Below, piece by piece: positions 1 through 10,110 of a stretch of 26,573 nt of DNA. Origin of the DNA: Chara braunii (Eukaryota; Streptophyta; Charophyceae; Charales; Characeae); the NCBI GenBank assembly GCA_003427395.1, contig BFEA01000262.1, forward strand, positions 804,819-831,391, written 5' to 3'. Each line of letters begins with the position of its first letter. The stretch's first letter is position 1. The notes beneath the pieces were generated by a model. It saw only the letters and a list, made by a program, of their open reading frames with translations. It searched no databases and was not told the origin of the DNA. The position numbers and the translations under genes were made by a program.

Positions 1-30
1 CAATAGAAAACAACAATGCCCCCCAAAAAA

Positions 31-71
31 ATATGGGCGTGTAGGTTTTTTTTAGCCCTACACGCCCATAT
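31..71. repeat. 15-bp perfect inverted repeat (hairpin)
   Basis: ATATGGGCGTGTAGG at 31-45 is the exact reverse complement of 57-71, with an 11-base T-rich loop. A short (TA)n run and a poly(T) follow directly. It could be a foldback element end or an extruding hairpin. No coding signal is seen around it. Confidence 0.8.
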
Positions 72-204
72 ATATATATATATATTTTTTTTTTTTTCAT
101 GCGTTAGAAAAAAAAATAAAAATCCTGCACCGAACTTGGCTGGTCGGCCTAGGCTGAACCTGGCCGATTTGGCCGTCGGCGGAGGCCGAGGCCAATTTCC
201 CCCC

Positions 205-220
205 CCCGGCCGCGGCCGGG
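205..220. repeat. 16-bp GC palindrome
   Basis: CCCGGCCGCGGCCGGG is a perfect palindrome at the end of a poly(C) run. It lies in a short GC-rich patch (about 150-225) rich in GGCCG words inside otherwise AT-rich DNA. No function is assigned. Confidence 0.75.
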
Positions 221-299
221 CATGCAACATAGGACCGGGTCATTCTGGTAGCCTAGTTGTTTATTATATTTTTTTGGATTTTTTTTTGCAGTTAGTATG

Positions 300-1345
300 G
301 TCTCCACTCCACGAATTGATGGCAAGTTTGATTAAAATTATCCTTTGGTTTTCTTATAAATGACATGGCAAGTGGTCTGAAAATTAGGGTCTCCGTTAAC
401 CTTCTCTTAGATTTCTTAGCCCCCTTTTTCCTTAGGTTGGATTACTTTTTGTCATACCATTCTACTTATGACATTTTTGCAATTGTGATTACCTCTCCAC
501 AGGTAGGATGTTATTTGTCTTTGTAGAATAGCGAGACTAGAATAACATTGTTTATGACCAATGAACATTCTATAAAAGAAGTTTGTATATTCTTCCACAA
601 TTCCAACTTACTTAAAGCTAATTTAGATATGCATTCATTGTTTCGTGTTGGTTTACCTTCTGCGGGGGGTGAGATTTCTAACACTCTAATTAGGATCGCT
701 GTTGTCAACAAATTGATATTTGGATGTTCTGGATGTCTCGCTTTTTATGATGTATTCACCAACCTCGTGTTTTTATCCCCCAATCAATCGTCATATTTGA
801 GAGAGTGCAAAATTTATCCATTAGTCTCTCTTGATCGCTATCTACTTTTCATGAGAGACTTCCACCATCAAGGACATGCCTGCAAACAAGGTGCAGACAC
901 GTATGACTTTTTTTGTAATACAGTTGACTTGGATACGTTTAATATCTCTATTACATCATAAGTTAACTTCTAAGGCCTCCATCATGAAAGAGGGTTATTG
1001 AATCTCCCTGTCTCACCACACGTTCAAGCTCAATACATGGATTCAGATTTTCATTTATCATAACTTTAGTTGAAGCATTTGAAACGTAGGATCTCAATCC
1101 ACCTTCAAAAACAAAGACCGAAGTTAAACTTTTCTCGATATTTATCCAAAACAAATCAGTCTACGTGATCAAAGGTTTTTTCCAGCATCTATGAAAAAAA
1201 AAGTTGCATTGTGTTTGGATTGTCTATAAAGTTTAACTAATTCATTTACTAGCAGAATGTTATCTTGGATGTTCCTGCCTTCGATAAAACTCGTTTTCGT
1301 AGGATGATGGCAAGTTGATAGTCAATCCTTCAAATTTGGAGTAAT
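300..1345 (-). pseudogene. Decayed LINE (non-LTR) reverse transcriptase, copy 1
   Basis: Read on the minus strand across several frames, this follows the order of a plant LINE reverse transcriptase. A fingers-like TSFIEGRNIQDNILLVNEL lies near 1290-1235. The catalytic A region reads TFDHVDW (about 1180-1160). A domain-B block reads VVRQGDSITLF (about 1020-985; usual form RQGDPLSPLLF). The active-site region reads FAGMSLMVE where YADD/FADD is expected (about 890-865). Then come MDKFCTLSNMTIDWG (about 830-785), a thumb-like KLALSKLELW (about 625-595), and LWRGN...PKEKGGL (about 505-420). Stops and frameshifts interrupt every segment and the catalytic Asp pair is lost, so it is dead. It shares unusual wording with the plus-strand relic at 6516-7322, so both belong to one family. 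No endonuclease domain or element ends were found. Confidence 0.78.
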
Positions 1346-1349
1346 CAAA

Positions 1350-2270
1350 ATTTTGTTCAGGGGTCGTTGGGCTGAACGGAAGGAAGTATGTGTGGATAAC
1401 TATTATTAATTTATGACTTGGGGGAAAATGAATCACACTGATACTCCCAAAAATTGACATGGGACCAAGACCATAAGGACTATCCAAACAAAGAAGTAAT
1501 TTTTTTTTATGCTACCATCTTGGTACAGAGGTTAGTATGACCCCTACTAGTTGTTCTAGTCATTCAAAGGGCTACATTGTCAACAGGTTTTTCAAGCGCC
1601 TTAATTTTTTACTTTTGAATTTAACGTGGTGGGAGACTGTGTTATTCAAGCAGTAAGGCCTCCGAAGATCATTATTATGCAAAAGTCATATTTCAACTAA
1701 GGGATGTTGCAAGGCTTTTTCAGGCTCGACATACATAACTCAGAGGACCCAGGGTTAGCTAACTAAGTAAATCGTTTGTTCAAAAATGATTGGGATTGAA
1801 AGAGAGTTTTTAGACCGAGGACGGCTAATCCAACACAATTTTTTTTTTAATGTTTTCTCTTGGATCTTTGCAGCACAATGAAACAAGGAAGAAGATCCTT
1901 GAAGAATTTGCTATCATAGAAAAATGATGCAACTGCATCCAATTTTCGTCGCAGTGTGGGCAGAGGACAGAGAGAGGTTGATCTTTGCATGGGATGAGTT
2001 GTAACAACATAAATGATATGAGTTTCAGAGCAAGTGACAATAAAGGGGATTGTGGTATATGACAGGATGATCAATCTCAAAATCTTTCCAGGGGGTTCCT
2101 CCTAAAGTGACATGCACAAAACATGAAAGTGTTTCACCATTTGTTCATCCTAAAGGCCATTTGACCTCTAATACCATGTGTAGCTATGTGGTGTTGTACT
2201 TCAGAGGCATTCTTTCGTGATAAAGGTCTTATGAAGGGGCATACAAACCTGTCCATGAGCTTATACCATT
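1350..2270. other. No recognisable gene
   Basis: AT-rich DNA with short ORFs on both strands, none with a recognisable domain. It may include further eroded LINE sequence upstream of copy 1, but I could not align it to any motif. Confidence 0.5.
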
Positions 2271-2287
2271 GGCTCAACACCACGCGT

Positions 2288-2365
2288 GGATAACTAATTG
2301 GTAAGAAATATGTGGTGGTGGTTAGAACTCTGGCATTGCAAGGGGAAGACTGTAGGTTCGATTTC
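2288..2365 (+). repeat. tRNA-like SINE head (A and B box)
   Basis: TAACTAATTGGTAAG (2291-2305) resembles a pol III A box with a tRNA D-loop TTGGTA. GGTTCGATTTC (2355-2365) resembles the B box GGTTCGANTCC with one mismatch. The spacing is a little longer than in a tRNA and no acceptor stem pairs, so a tRNA-derived SINE or old tRNA pseudogene fits better than a working tRNA gene. The downstream limit is unclear. Confidence 0.38.
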
Positions 2366-2469
2366 ATCGGCCCTCAATCTCCCCTGCGTACCATCAATTA
2401 GTGTTTCATTTTACACCCCGTGTATTTGTCCCCCACCCTAGTGTAGTGCCTATACAGACTATTGGACAT

Positions 2470-2527
2470 AACAGCTCAGTGGGTTGAGCTTAAGGCGTTG
2501 TACCTATGAGGTCTAGGGTTAGATACC
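2470..2527 (+). repeat. tRNA-like SINE head with intact D-arm
   Basis: AACAGCTCAGTGGGTTGAGC (2470-2489) contains a perfect D-arm: GCTC pairs with GAGC around AGTGGGTT, and it matches the A box well. GGTTAGATACC (2517-2527) sits at about tRNA distance and matches the B box except at two positions. No acceptor stem is evident. This is probably the 5' end of a tRNA-derived SINE, about 100 bp downstream of the similar head at 2288. Confidence 0.45.
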
Positions 2528-2544
2528 ATTCAACATTCATACAA

Positions 2545-3540
2545 CCATACACCCGCATATAATTGCTTCAGGGTTCACTCTGTTCAGCATCCATAGAACT
2601 ATACATGGACATACAACTATAGGGGATGTGTTACAGGTTGGTAGAATAATGGATGCTAGCCTCGTAACTATTGATGGTGTAGTCATACGTCTTCTAATAC
2701 CTGGAGGAACCAATTTAATGATTAAGCCTTGAGGACAAATGAGGGGCTATCTACTCGGTGATGACAAACGTATAGGTACCTTTGGTATTCATACAACCGG
2801 TACAACTCATAACAATACATAAATGACTTGCAGTACACTTGGAACGACGTGGTGTAACTGAAATTACAATATATCTGCAATACGTGGGTTCCTCATGAGG
2901 GTGTCGCTAGTTAGACCTTGGCTTTGGGGGGGGGGTTTCAGATACTAACTGTGATATCTGGAGTAGGCACGCTTAGCAATGAAAAAACTGGGGAGCCTGG
3001 GGCTTGTGTGGGGGACAACAATGTGGTCTACCTATGGGGCCTGTGCTGTACTGTCTACACTCGGTATCCTAAGTACCTGTATGATGTGGCTCGTTCGACT
3101 ATGCTTCCATCATGGGCTGAGTGGGGTTCTTGCTTAGCCCTGGTGCCTAGAACTATGGTCTCACCTTGCTACCGTAAGCGGCTAGGTGTTCGGGTGATGG
3201 TCCTTATATCGAGGCAGGACTCGGGAGTAAGGACCGCACTAGAGAGAACTCTAACGAGGAAAGGGAGGGTGATGGTCTTATAAGTTGCGCCTATAAAAAG
3301 GAAGGGGCGACGTCGCCTTAGTCACAGGTAAAGTTTCAAATAGGCAAAACAAAACATGCTTTGGTAGGTCTCTTGCAGACCGAGCTGTAGTTTCAACTAA
3401 TCTATAAGTAATTCAATTTCACTCTAGTAGATTTTGAAAAATCATAAGAAACTTATGTAGCTGAGGTATCCTAACAGACCGAGAGATTTGAACCTTTTCC
3501 TACCAAGTGATAGATACAATATATAATTAATTTCTAATTG
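2545..3540. other. No recognisable gene; possible solo-LTR remnant
   Basis: The 121-codon plus-strand ORF at 2918-3283 has no recognisable domain. The region ends in a promoter-like TATAAAAAGG (3292-3301). The word GGGTGATGGTC occurs at about 3193 and again at 3267. The word AGACCGAG recurs at about 3377 and 3477. A TATA box followed by about 170 bp and a GGTATC word resembles the U3-R-U5/primer-site layout of a plant LTR, but no matching second LTR or gag/pol is in the window. Confidence 0.3.
3292..3301 (+). promoter_or_regulatory. TATA-box-like sequence
   Basis: TATAAAAAGG stands out just upstream of a GC-rich patch (GGGGCGACGTCGCC, 3302-3316). It matches a plant TATA box, but no gene or retroelement coding region follows within 2 kb, so its role is unproven. 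Confidence 0.25.
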
Positions 3541-3660
3541 ATATATTTTAATCTAATATCTATAATAGACTATTATAATATAATCTATAATATCCTATCG
3601 AAATAGAAGATATTGTAGAATGTTCTATAATAGATCATATTCTATAAGATAAATAAAAAA
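3541..3660. repeat. AT-rich block with TATAATAG palindrome
   Basis: Variants of CTATAATA recur several times. TATAATAG at 3561-3568 is mirrored by CTATTATA at 3570-3577 with one base between. The tract is almost pure A/T and could extrude or unwind easily. No gene is present. Confidence 0.6.
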
Positions 3661-3908
3661 AAATTAAAAAATAATATTGGCAAGAAAAAAAGAAAGAAAA
3701 GAATAAACGACGATTATAACTAAGAACGTAACTTGGGACAAGGTAGGTGTTTTCATTAGGCAGTTTTGTCATTGTCTAGACCAGTTCCTTCACAGGTACC
3801 GGGATGATTCCGGTCCTCTTCATTGGGGACATCTTAGATGCTTGTCTGTTGAAAAAACATTCGCGTGTGGCTCGCCAGAGTTGAAAAATTTGGTCACGTA
3901 GATCGACT

Positions 3909-3911
<3 letters not shown>

Positions 3912-3984
<73 letters not shown>
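3912..3984. repeat. (GA)n microsatellite, 73 bp
   Basis: An uninterrupted GA dinucleotide run. It directly follows the 3' side of the minus-strand tRNA-like head at 4001-4085, so on the minus strand it reads as a (CT)n tail of that element. Confidence 0.98.
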
Positions 3985-3986
<2 letters not shown>

Positions 3987-4000
3987 TGTCTTTCCACAAG

Positions 4001-4085
4001 GCAACAAGGGATTCGAACCCTTAACCTATGGTTTTGGAGACCACAAAAAAGTACGGCCGCTCGCCCTAGCCAGCGACCGCCGAGC
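4001..4085 (-). repeat. tRNA-Trp-like SINE head with (CT)n tail
   Basis: On the minus strand a perfect B box, GGTTCGAATCC (4009-4019), sits in a T-arm whose stem AAGGG/CCCTT is fully paired. The anticodon arm TGGTCTCCAAAACCA (4029-4043) has a 7-base loop with T33 and anticodon CCA (Trp). A D-arm CGCT/AGCG (4058-4075) carries the A-box-like TGGCTAGGGCG. The acceptor strands pair only weakly and there is an extra T-rich stretch between the D and anticodon arms, so it is unlikely to be a working tRNA. The (CT)n tract begins about 16 bp further on. This looks like a tRNA-derived SINE; the alternative is a decayed tRNA-Trp copy. Confidence 0.55.
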
Positions 4086-4356
4086 TGTTTGGGATCCTCA
4101 GGAATCCTTCTCCCGTAGTGACTATGCGAGTTTGATCAGGCACAAAGTGCAGGCCCATGGGTTGGAGCCATTGTGATAGGAACCCTTGAGCGCCCTGAAC
4201 AACTCTTCGAGCCTTGTGAAGAACTCTACTTATCCAATCCCATCGGACTGCATGGGGATGTATTCAAAATGTTGGATCCATTCGAGTATATCAAGTTGTC
4301 AATATGGTCCAGATACTGGTAGAATATTGTGTAGTGGCAATCAAAGTGTGCGGAAG

Positions 4357-4358
<2 letters not shown>

Positions 4359-4414
<56 letters not shown>
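4359..4414. repeat. (GA)n microsatellite, 56 bp
   Basis: A second uninterrupted GA run 375 bp from the first. No tRNA-like head is visible beside it. Confidence 0.98.
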
Positions 4415-4417
<3 letters not shown>

Positions 4418-4590
4418 CTGGTATTTGTGGTGTTAGAGGTGGTACGGGTGGGTGAGATCTCACGACTCTGCCTAACGTTCGGCGAGTGGGAGCAGCTGGC
4501 AGGATCGCACGACTTTGTTTGAGGCTCAACAGGAGGGAGTGCTCGATGCTCGACTTTGCTTGAGGTTCGACGGGGGGGCGGACGAACCGA

Positions 4591-4643
4591 CTCTTCTTCT
4601 TCTTCTTCTTCTTCTTCTCCTCCTCATCATCATCATCATCATC
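4591..4643. repeat. Compound (TCT)n-(TCA)n microsatellite
   Basis: About nine TCT units pass through TCCTCC into about six TCA units. The Ser/His-rich or Asp/Glu/Lys-rich peptides it encodes in open frames are products of the repeat, not genes. Confidence 0.95.
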
Positions 4644-6343
4644 TTGGTGGAATAGTGACCACTTCCTGTCTGGTTGAATTAACACTTGTTTTCAAATTTT
4701 ACTGCGTCGTCCACTACTACTGGACTACATGGCCGGTCTATGGGTTCCACAAGGCGCGGCTGGTGTCCACAAGGGCCCTAATAGTGGTTGTCTGAGTCTC
4801 GCCTGGGACAAACCTTTTCTTCCGTTTTGGAAATTACAATCTACCGTACTCATATACCTACCGATAATTTTTTTTTTTGCCTTCTTTAACTACAGCGGTG
4901 TCGAAGTTGCGATGTGATGTTTTTTTCTGCCTATTTTGAACTTAAAATGTGACTCAACCGCAAATTTTCCTAATTGTGATGTTCCCAGTTTCCAGTAAGT
5001 GTTGCTCGCCAGCAATAGACAAGAGTTGTATACTCAGCAACGCTTCAATCTTGGCGGTTCATTCACCACTATCGGGATACTGGCCTAGCTAGAAGTGTTT
5101 GTTAAGAAAAAGAAAAGAAAAGAAAAAAAAACTTTAAAGTATTGATCTCCCCCAACAACCTTTATTCTGGTAAGGCAATATGAGTCTTAAGTAGTCTGAC
5201 ACTAATGCTAGTTCGCTATCCACACCCTATACAATATCAGCATGCATCAGTCAATTGCCTACCTCTCTCTCTTATCTATTCGCCCTGCTACGAGTTTGCT
5301 GGTCTTGTGTGAAATCTATTAAAAATTAGAGTCCTCAAGGGGGTTGGGAGAAGTGAGAGCAAATCGTCAAACTTAGTACAACAAAATGTTTGGGAGAGTT
5401 GGGAAAGAGAATAAGACTAAAATTGGGGAGCAATATTAACGATTGCAGTAGACTATATTGGAAGGGTTATGGGCCAAGATTACAAGACAGGTCACATGAG
5501 CTTGAGTTGATGAAGTTGCCTCTAAGGCTCGCAAACCTGCAACTGCGCCTTGTCAAAGTGGCCTCACGTTTTTCCTATTGTCCTAGGCCCGAATAAAAAT
5601 GCTCTTACAATGTATTCCCTCGTAGTTTCTTCCCTGGTCCTGACCATACCATATGTGTGGTTCTCCTTACCTTATTAAAAAAGCCAGACTAGGGTCGAGG
5701 GTTGTACAAATTAATTCATCCCTTCTGAAAATTGAAAAGGTTCAAATCTTACTTATAGAATGGCTGGTCATTCTAAAGGGAGCAACATGAATCTATACAT
5801 GATAACGTCCTAACTTCCTAAGGTTCAACAACAGACTCATGTTCTTAGGTTCTAAATATAACGAATATTCTAAGTTCTTAGCAGTGCAACATCACCTTAT
5901 TCACTTACAACAATGCCTCTAAAATTTGCGAAATCAAGAATATAATAATCTACTATAGCAAAGGAAATAAGTGAAATCAAAACTCTATATTGAACACTGA
6001 TGGAATGAAACCAAACTTAGGGGTAAGCTTAAACGTCACGAAATAAAAAGGAGCAATGAATACCCGTTTTTCTTCAGTGGTTAAAGTGAGATAAGGGATA
6101 TCAATTATTGAGGCATTTGCTGACCCATTGTAGCAAGAAGGTCCGTTAGCTACTTCAATTGTTGCTTGTGCTAGAATTGTCAGAAATTACTACAATATCA
6201 TTTTTATATTAGAATGTATGCAGCACTATTCACTTATCACAGGATGAACGGGAAAAAAAAATGATGATTTCCTTATCCCGACTACTACTTTATGTGGATA
6301 ATTCTCATGCTAATGGAAGAAGAGAAAACCCTTGACATTACTT
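4644..6343. other. No recognisable gene
   Basis: A low-complexity, AT-rich stretch with only short ORFs. An A-rich run near 5105-5130 could be an old retroposon tail. Nothing else could be identified on either strand. Confidence 0.5.
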
Positions 6344-6369
6344 ATCTCCCCAAGATTCTTTGGGGAGAT
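6344..6369. repeat. 10-bp perfect hairpin
   Basis: ATCTCCCCAA (6344-6353) pairs exactly with TTGGGGAGAT (6360-6369) across a 6-base loop. It lies about 150 bp upstream of LINE copy 2. It is not followed by a T-run on the plus strand until about 6380 and has no assigned function. Confidence 0.65.
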
Positions 6370-6515
6370 CTCGTGGGATTTTTTTTCTCAAGATTTAATG
6401 GATTATTATAACGATGTATGAGTCTCGGGGAGTATAAGAGAAGTGATAAGATAAAGGATACTGACTTTGTTATACAAAAAAAAGGTGGAAAGCAAACATA
6501 AGCAATTACATATTG

Positions 6516-7322
6516 ATTACACTCATCACGGTGGTCTAGAAGTTAGTAGCAAAGGTATCATCTAATCGACTTACTAAAGTTAGAGCAGATATCATCCACC
6601 CAGTCCAAACTGGTTTCATTGAACGAAGAAATATTCATAAGTTCATAACAATATCCTTGTCATTAATGAATTAATTAAAATATATAGACAATTTAAACAT
6701 AATGCAACCTTCCTCCTTACTGACTTTGAGGAGTATGATCATGTTGACTGGATTTTTCTAGATAAATGTTTGGAAAAGCTCAATTTTGGTCCTTGTTTCT
6801 TTAGATGGGTGGAATCCTCTATGCCCACACAACAAGAAGAGTATGGTTAAGAGTAATTTAGCACCACTCATTTCCTTACAACCATCAGTAAGACTGGGTG
6901 ATCATATAACAACCTTTCTTTTTGTTATAATAATGGAAACCCTAACGACTAATCTGAGCCGCACAAAGACATTAAAAGAATACAGATATCCTCAACTCCC
7001 GAAGAAGCAATCTCAATTTGTATGTTATTTGCAGTTGACCTCTCCCTAATGGTAGAGATTACTCGAGAAAATTTAATGAGATTCAAAGATTGATGGATAA
7101 GTTTTGTAGCCTCTCAGATTATAGAATTAATTGGGGTAATAAAACTATAGCATGATGGATACATCATCAAGAAGTTCGCTCCCTAGAGTATCAACGTATC
7201 TCATGATTACCTCTGGAGACTCCTATCAGAGTACCAAGAGTCTCTCTAACAGGAAAAGGTAAACCAATTGCTAACATTGAATGAATTACTTAGCCTGCTT
7301 TAGCAAAGTTGACCCTGCATAA
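6516..7322 (+). pseudogene. Decayed LINE (non-LTR) reverse transcriptase, copy 2
   Basis: Plus-strand reverse-transcriptase relic of the same family as 300-1345. In order: ITLITVV (stop) KLVAKV and SNRLTKVRADIIHPVQTGF, then IERRNIH (fingers, about 6516-6640); NILVINELIKIYRQ, then TDFEEYDHVDW (catalytic A region, about 6645-6755, one residue short of the usual DFEKAYD); KCLEKLNFGPCFFRW (about 6765-6810); SVRLGDHITTFLF (domain B, about 6885-6930); and LFAVDLSLMVEI (about 7028-7063). The second Asp of the active-site FADD is replaced there. MDKFCSLSDYRINWGNKT follows (about 7092-7146). After 7200 the sequence still parallels copy 1 (GKGKPIANI, PALAKLTL) before homology ends. Stops and at least three frame changes make it non-functional. 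Confidence 0.8.
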
Positions 7323-8415
7323 TATGGTCCTGAGTCTTTTTCTATTTTTTATTGTGTTTTTTTTTGTCTCTTTTTTCTTTTCTATTATAGCAGGCAATTC
7401 GAAGTGTCACCCCGCAGAACATGGCGCCCGACCTTGTGGGAATGACCGGGCCTTCCCTTGGTCGAACCCCTAAGCCTGCGGTGCATTAATGGCAAAGCCC
7501 ATAAATGGGCCAAGTACTGGTGGTTTAAGAGGTGAGCTATGTCATGGTCTATGGATCTTCATTATTTCAGCGTTATTAGATGGGCGAGTTGAGAACTTCG
7601 TCCAGGGAGTGGTCAAGTTGCCTTATGGCTAACGAAGGAGGAGGAGAGGTTTGAGGGATGGAGGGACGTGAGAAGTGGTAAGGGTAGAGCTTTGCATGTG
7701 GTTCCATCGTCGTATCTAGATCCTTCTTGTAAGTTTCCTAAATCATATGAGAGTGTGTGGTTGAACCTTACTAAATTTGTTCTTGACTTGGGAACTTACT
7801 GCTGGTGAGTAGATTCAGAATCTGTAGTCGTCAATAGAAATTCCGTGGAATTTGTAATAATTGTGGTCACAAATAATACCTAAATTCTAACCTTGGCTTT
7901 TTGGCCCTTTTATTCAAGTCTGATCAATTTCCTGTGCATCTTTTGAACGTGGGGTTTGAAATTAGATTTGTAAGTCCTTTTCACGTAAAATTTTGGCTTC
8001 CTATCTGATGTCTCAAGTTATGGATGTTGTAATCTGCGATTTCCAAAAAAAAAAGTTTTTGAGCTTCCTGACAGTTTTTATCCGTGTTAAGAATAGTGAA
8101 TGGATACTTTTATGAGCTTTTCATGATGAGCCTCATGCTGCATTTGGTAGCATTAGGGTTTGGTTTGAGTAATATCTTGATCCGGATTGCCATTAGATGC
8201 TTATTGCTGGTGGTGGCGCGTCAATTTGGATTTAGGGTGCGGGAGGTTGTAGGGGAGCATATAACGCGTCCAGTTGGTGAAGGGGGCTAGCTAGCTGGAG
8301 AGAAATAGTGCACGGCAGCGCCGTGTCATGGTAAGTCCTGCCGGAGTAGGGTTAACAGGGAAGAAGGGGGACCTTGGGGATGACTACATCCACCGCACTG
8401 CTAATAAGAGGGATT
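7323..8415. other. No recognisable gene; one MITE-like end
   Basis: No domain was recognised in the short ORFs. GTACTGGTGGTTTAA at 7514-7528 is the same as the right terminus of the TTAA-flanked MITEs found elsewhere, but I found no matching left end, so it is a solo or decayed end. GCCCATAAATGGGC (7497-7510), a small hairpin, lies just before it. Confidence 0.5.
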
Positions 8416-9218
8416 TGCTAGGGTTTGCTTTCTGGAGTTGGGGTTGTGGTGGTGTTTGGGGGCTCGGTTGATGATGTTCTGATGCACTCTCATGGCCTGT
8501 GGCTGGCTCGGACGATGCCGGCTGGCGCTGGGTTTTGGTCGTGCTGCCCTGTAACCTGAGTAGGATTGGGGCCATGGGGCCAGGGAGGGAATCTGGGGAA
8601 TGGCCGAGGGAGGAGGCACTCTACTGGGGTCTGGGCCATTAGCGGGTCGTTGCTGACATTGCGAAGACGATCGCTGCGTATTTTGAGGCAGGTCGCATGG
8701 CCTTGTAACCCAGCGATTGAGGGTCCAAGGCCCAGTCCACAGGCTTGGTGAGCGAACCTGGAATACTGAGGAAGGTTTTACAACTGAGCCACTGAGTGGC
8801 ATATGCTAGTTTGGCTCCGGTTTTGCAGAATCTTAAAATTACTAAAAAACAAAAGGGAATTGCTAGGGTTTGCAACCTGCAGACACTGTTCTGATGCACT
8901 CCCATGGCCTAAGACTGGTTTGGACGACGCCAGCCGGCGCTGGGGTTTGGTCATGCTGCTCTGTAACCTGAGCAGGATCAGGGGCATGGGGCCTGGGGGA
9001 GAATCTGGGGAATGGCCGAGGGAGGAAGGCATTCTACTGGAATCTGGGCCATTAGAGGGTCGTTGCTGATGTTGCCAAGACGATCGCCGGGTGTATTCCG
9101 AGGCGGGTCGCGCCACCCTGTAACCCAGCAGTTGGGGGTGCGAGGCGAGGCTGAGGTAGTTTTTACGACTGAGCCGCTGAGCGGCATTTGCTGGTGTGGA
9201 TTGGGTTGCAGAATCTAG
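8416..9218. repeat. Diverged tandem duplication, unit about 440 bp
   Basis: Copy 1 (8416-8837) and copy 2 (8863-9218) share the same order of words. Both begin with TGCTAGGGTTTGC. They continue through TTCTGATGCACTC, TGTAACCTGAG, GAATCTGGGGAATGGCCGAG, GGGTCGTTGCTGA, GACGATCGC and TGTAACCCAGC, and end with GAGCCRCTGAGYGGCAT then TTGCAGAATCT. Indels and substitutions are frequent, so the duplication is old. Overlapping ORFs on both strands are a by-product of its GC-rich content; no protein domain is visible. Confidence 0.85.
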
Positions 9219-9334
9219 GTTAAGTCCAACTACTCCAGTGTTCTCAATCAAGCTTATAGACTTGCATTTTGTCATAATAGCTGAAGTCGGGTAATGGCCC
9301 TGGTATTGTAATCTGTTCTACATTGTTCTCATAT

Positions 9335-9420
9335 GGGATGCTGGGCCCGGTTCCCAGCACGTGCTTCTCCCCTCGAATAGATCGGAGCTTTTCCTTTAAA
9401 AAAAAAGGAAAAAAAAACAA
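9335..9420 (+). mobile_element. Two-hairpin A-tailed repeat, copy 1
   Basis: Hairpin 1 here is GCTGGG (9340-9345) with CCCAGC (9353-9358), a compensated variant of the usual GCTGGA/TCCAGC. Hairpin 2 is CTCC (9367-9370) with GGAG (9384-9387), followed within 8 bp by an A-rich tail (about 9396-9420). The copy is short and lacks the approximately 70-bp 3' segment seen in copies 7 and 8. No protein is encoded; a SINE-like retroposon is the best guess. Confidence 0.6.
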
Positions 9421-9806
9421 AAAGAGCAGAAAGGAATGTAAGTTTTGGGCAACAGCATTTCCAGCCTGAAAATACCTGAAACAATTGAACATGTTTTTCG
9501 GCAATAGTCCATGTGACCTGTCTCTGGAGATGGTGGGACAGGATCTGGAATCAGCTGGGTACCCCTGGCCCTGGGAATGGAGGGCATTGCTGTGTGCATC
9601 CAGATCAGGTGGATATGTTTACACAAAAAAATTTCAAAATTAGCAGGAGAGCAGTTCTGTGGGCTTTATGGAGAAGGACATGTACTTACAAATTGGAAGG
9701 AGCAAGGCTAGACGGCCCGGAGTTTACTGATACAATAAAACAGCAAGTACAAACTGACATTACCACCTAATGGGAATGGGTAAATGATGGAATTAATTTT
9801 ATGTCC

Positions 9807-9992
9807 TTAAACCACCATTACACGGCCCCAGCCTTGCAGTCTGAAACTTGTCGCCACAAGAAAATGAGGCCGAAACGTCAAACGCCGCGCCCGCCGTTGA
9901 TAAATTACATCGGCGGTCGAGGTTTCGTTTCGCGCGTCCAGAATTTGAGGTGTCAGGCCCGCGGCCCAGGTGCCCATGGACTGGTGCTTTAA
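9807..9992 (+). mobile_element. MITE-like element A, TTAA-flanked
   Basis: TTAA at 9807-9810 is followed by ACCACCATTACACGGCCCC. The right end reads GGACTGGTGC then TTTAA (9979-9992), a degenerate inverted copy. The left 30 bp closely match MITE B (21834-22023), including GGCCCCAGCCTTGC versus TGCCCCGGCATTGC. The interior is GC-rich and non-coding. A non-autonomous DNA transposon of the same family as B and C is inferred. Confidence 0.6.
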
Positions 9993-10110
9993 AACACCTC
10001 CTCTAGGAAGGTTCATGTGAACTGGTGGTTCAATCCCCTTTCAGAAGTGCAACTAATGCTGACATGTCTGTTTCACCAAAGACCTACAACCAGGTTATTT
10101 CTGAATGTGT

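Noticed and set aside
4001-4085. Functional tRNA-Trp gene
   Set aside because: The acceptor stem pairs poorly and there is an extra T-rich stretch between the D and anticodon arms, so a SINE head or pseudogene is more likely.
3776-4685. Arg-Glu and Ser-Leu repeat proteins
   Set aside because: These are translations of the GA/CT microsatellites in open frames.
8401-9275. Overlapping ORFs on both strands
   Set aside because: They follow the tandem duplication and its GC content; the two copies do not preserve a common frame.
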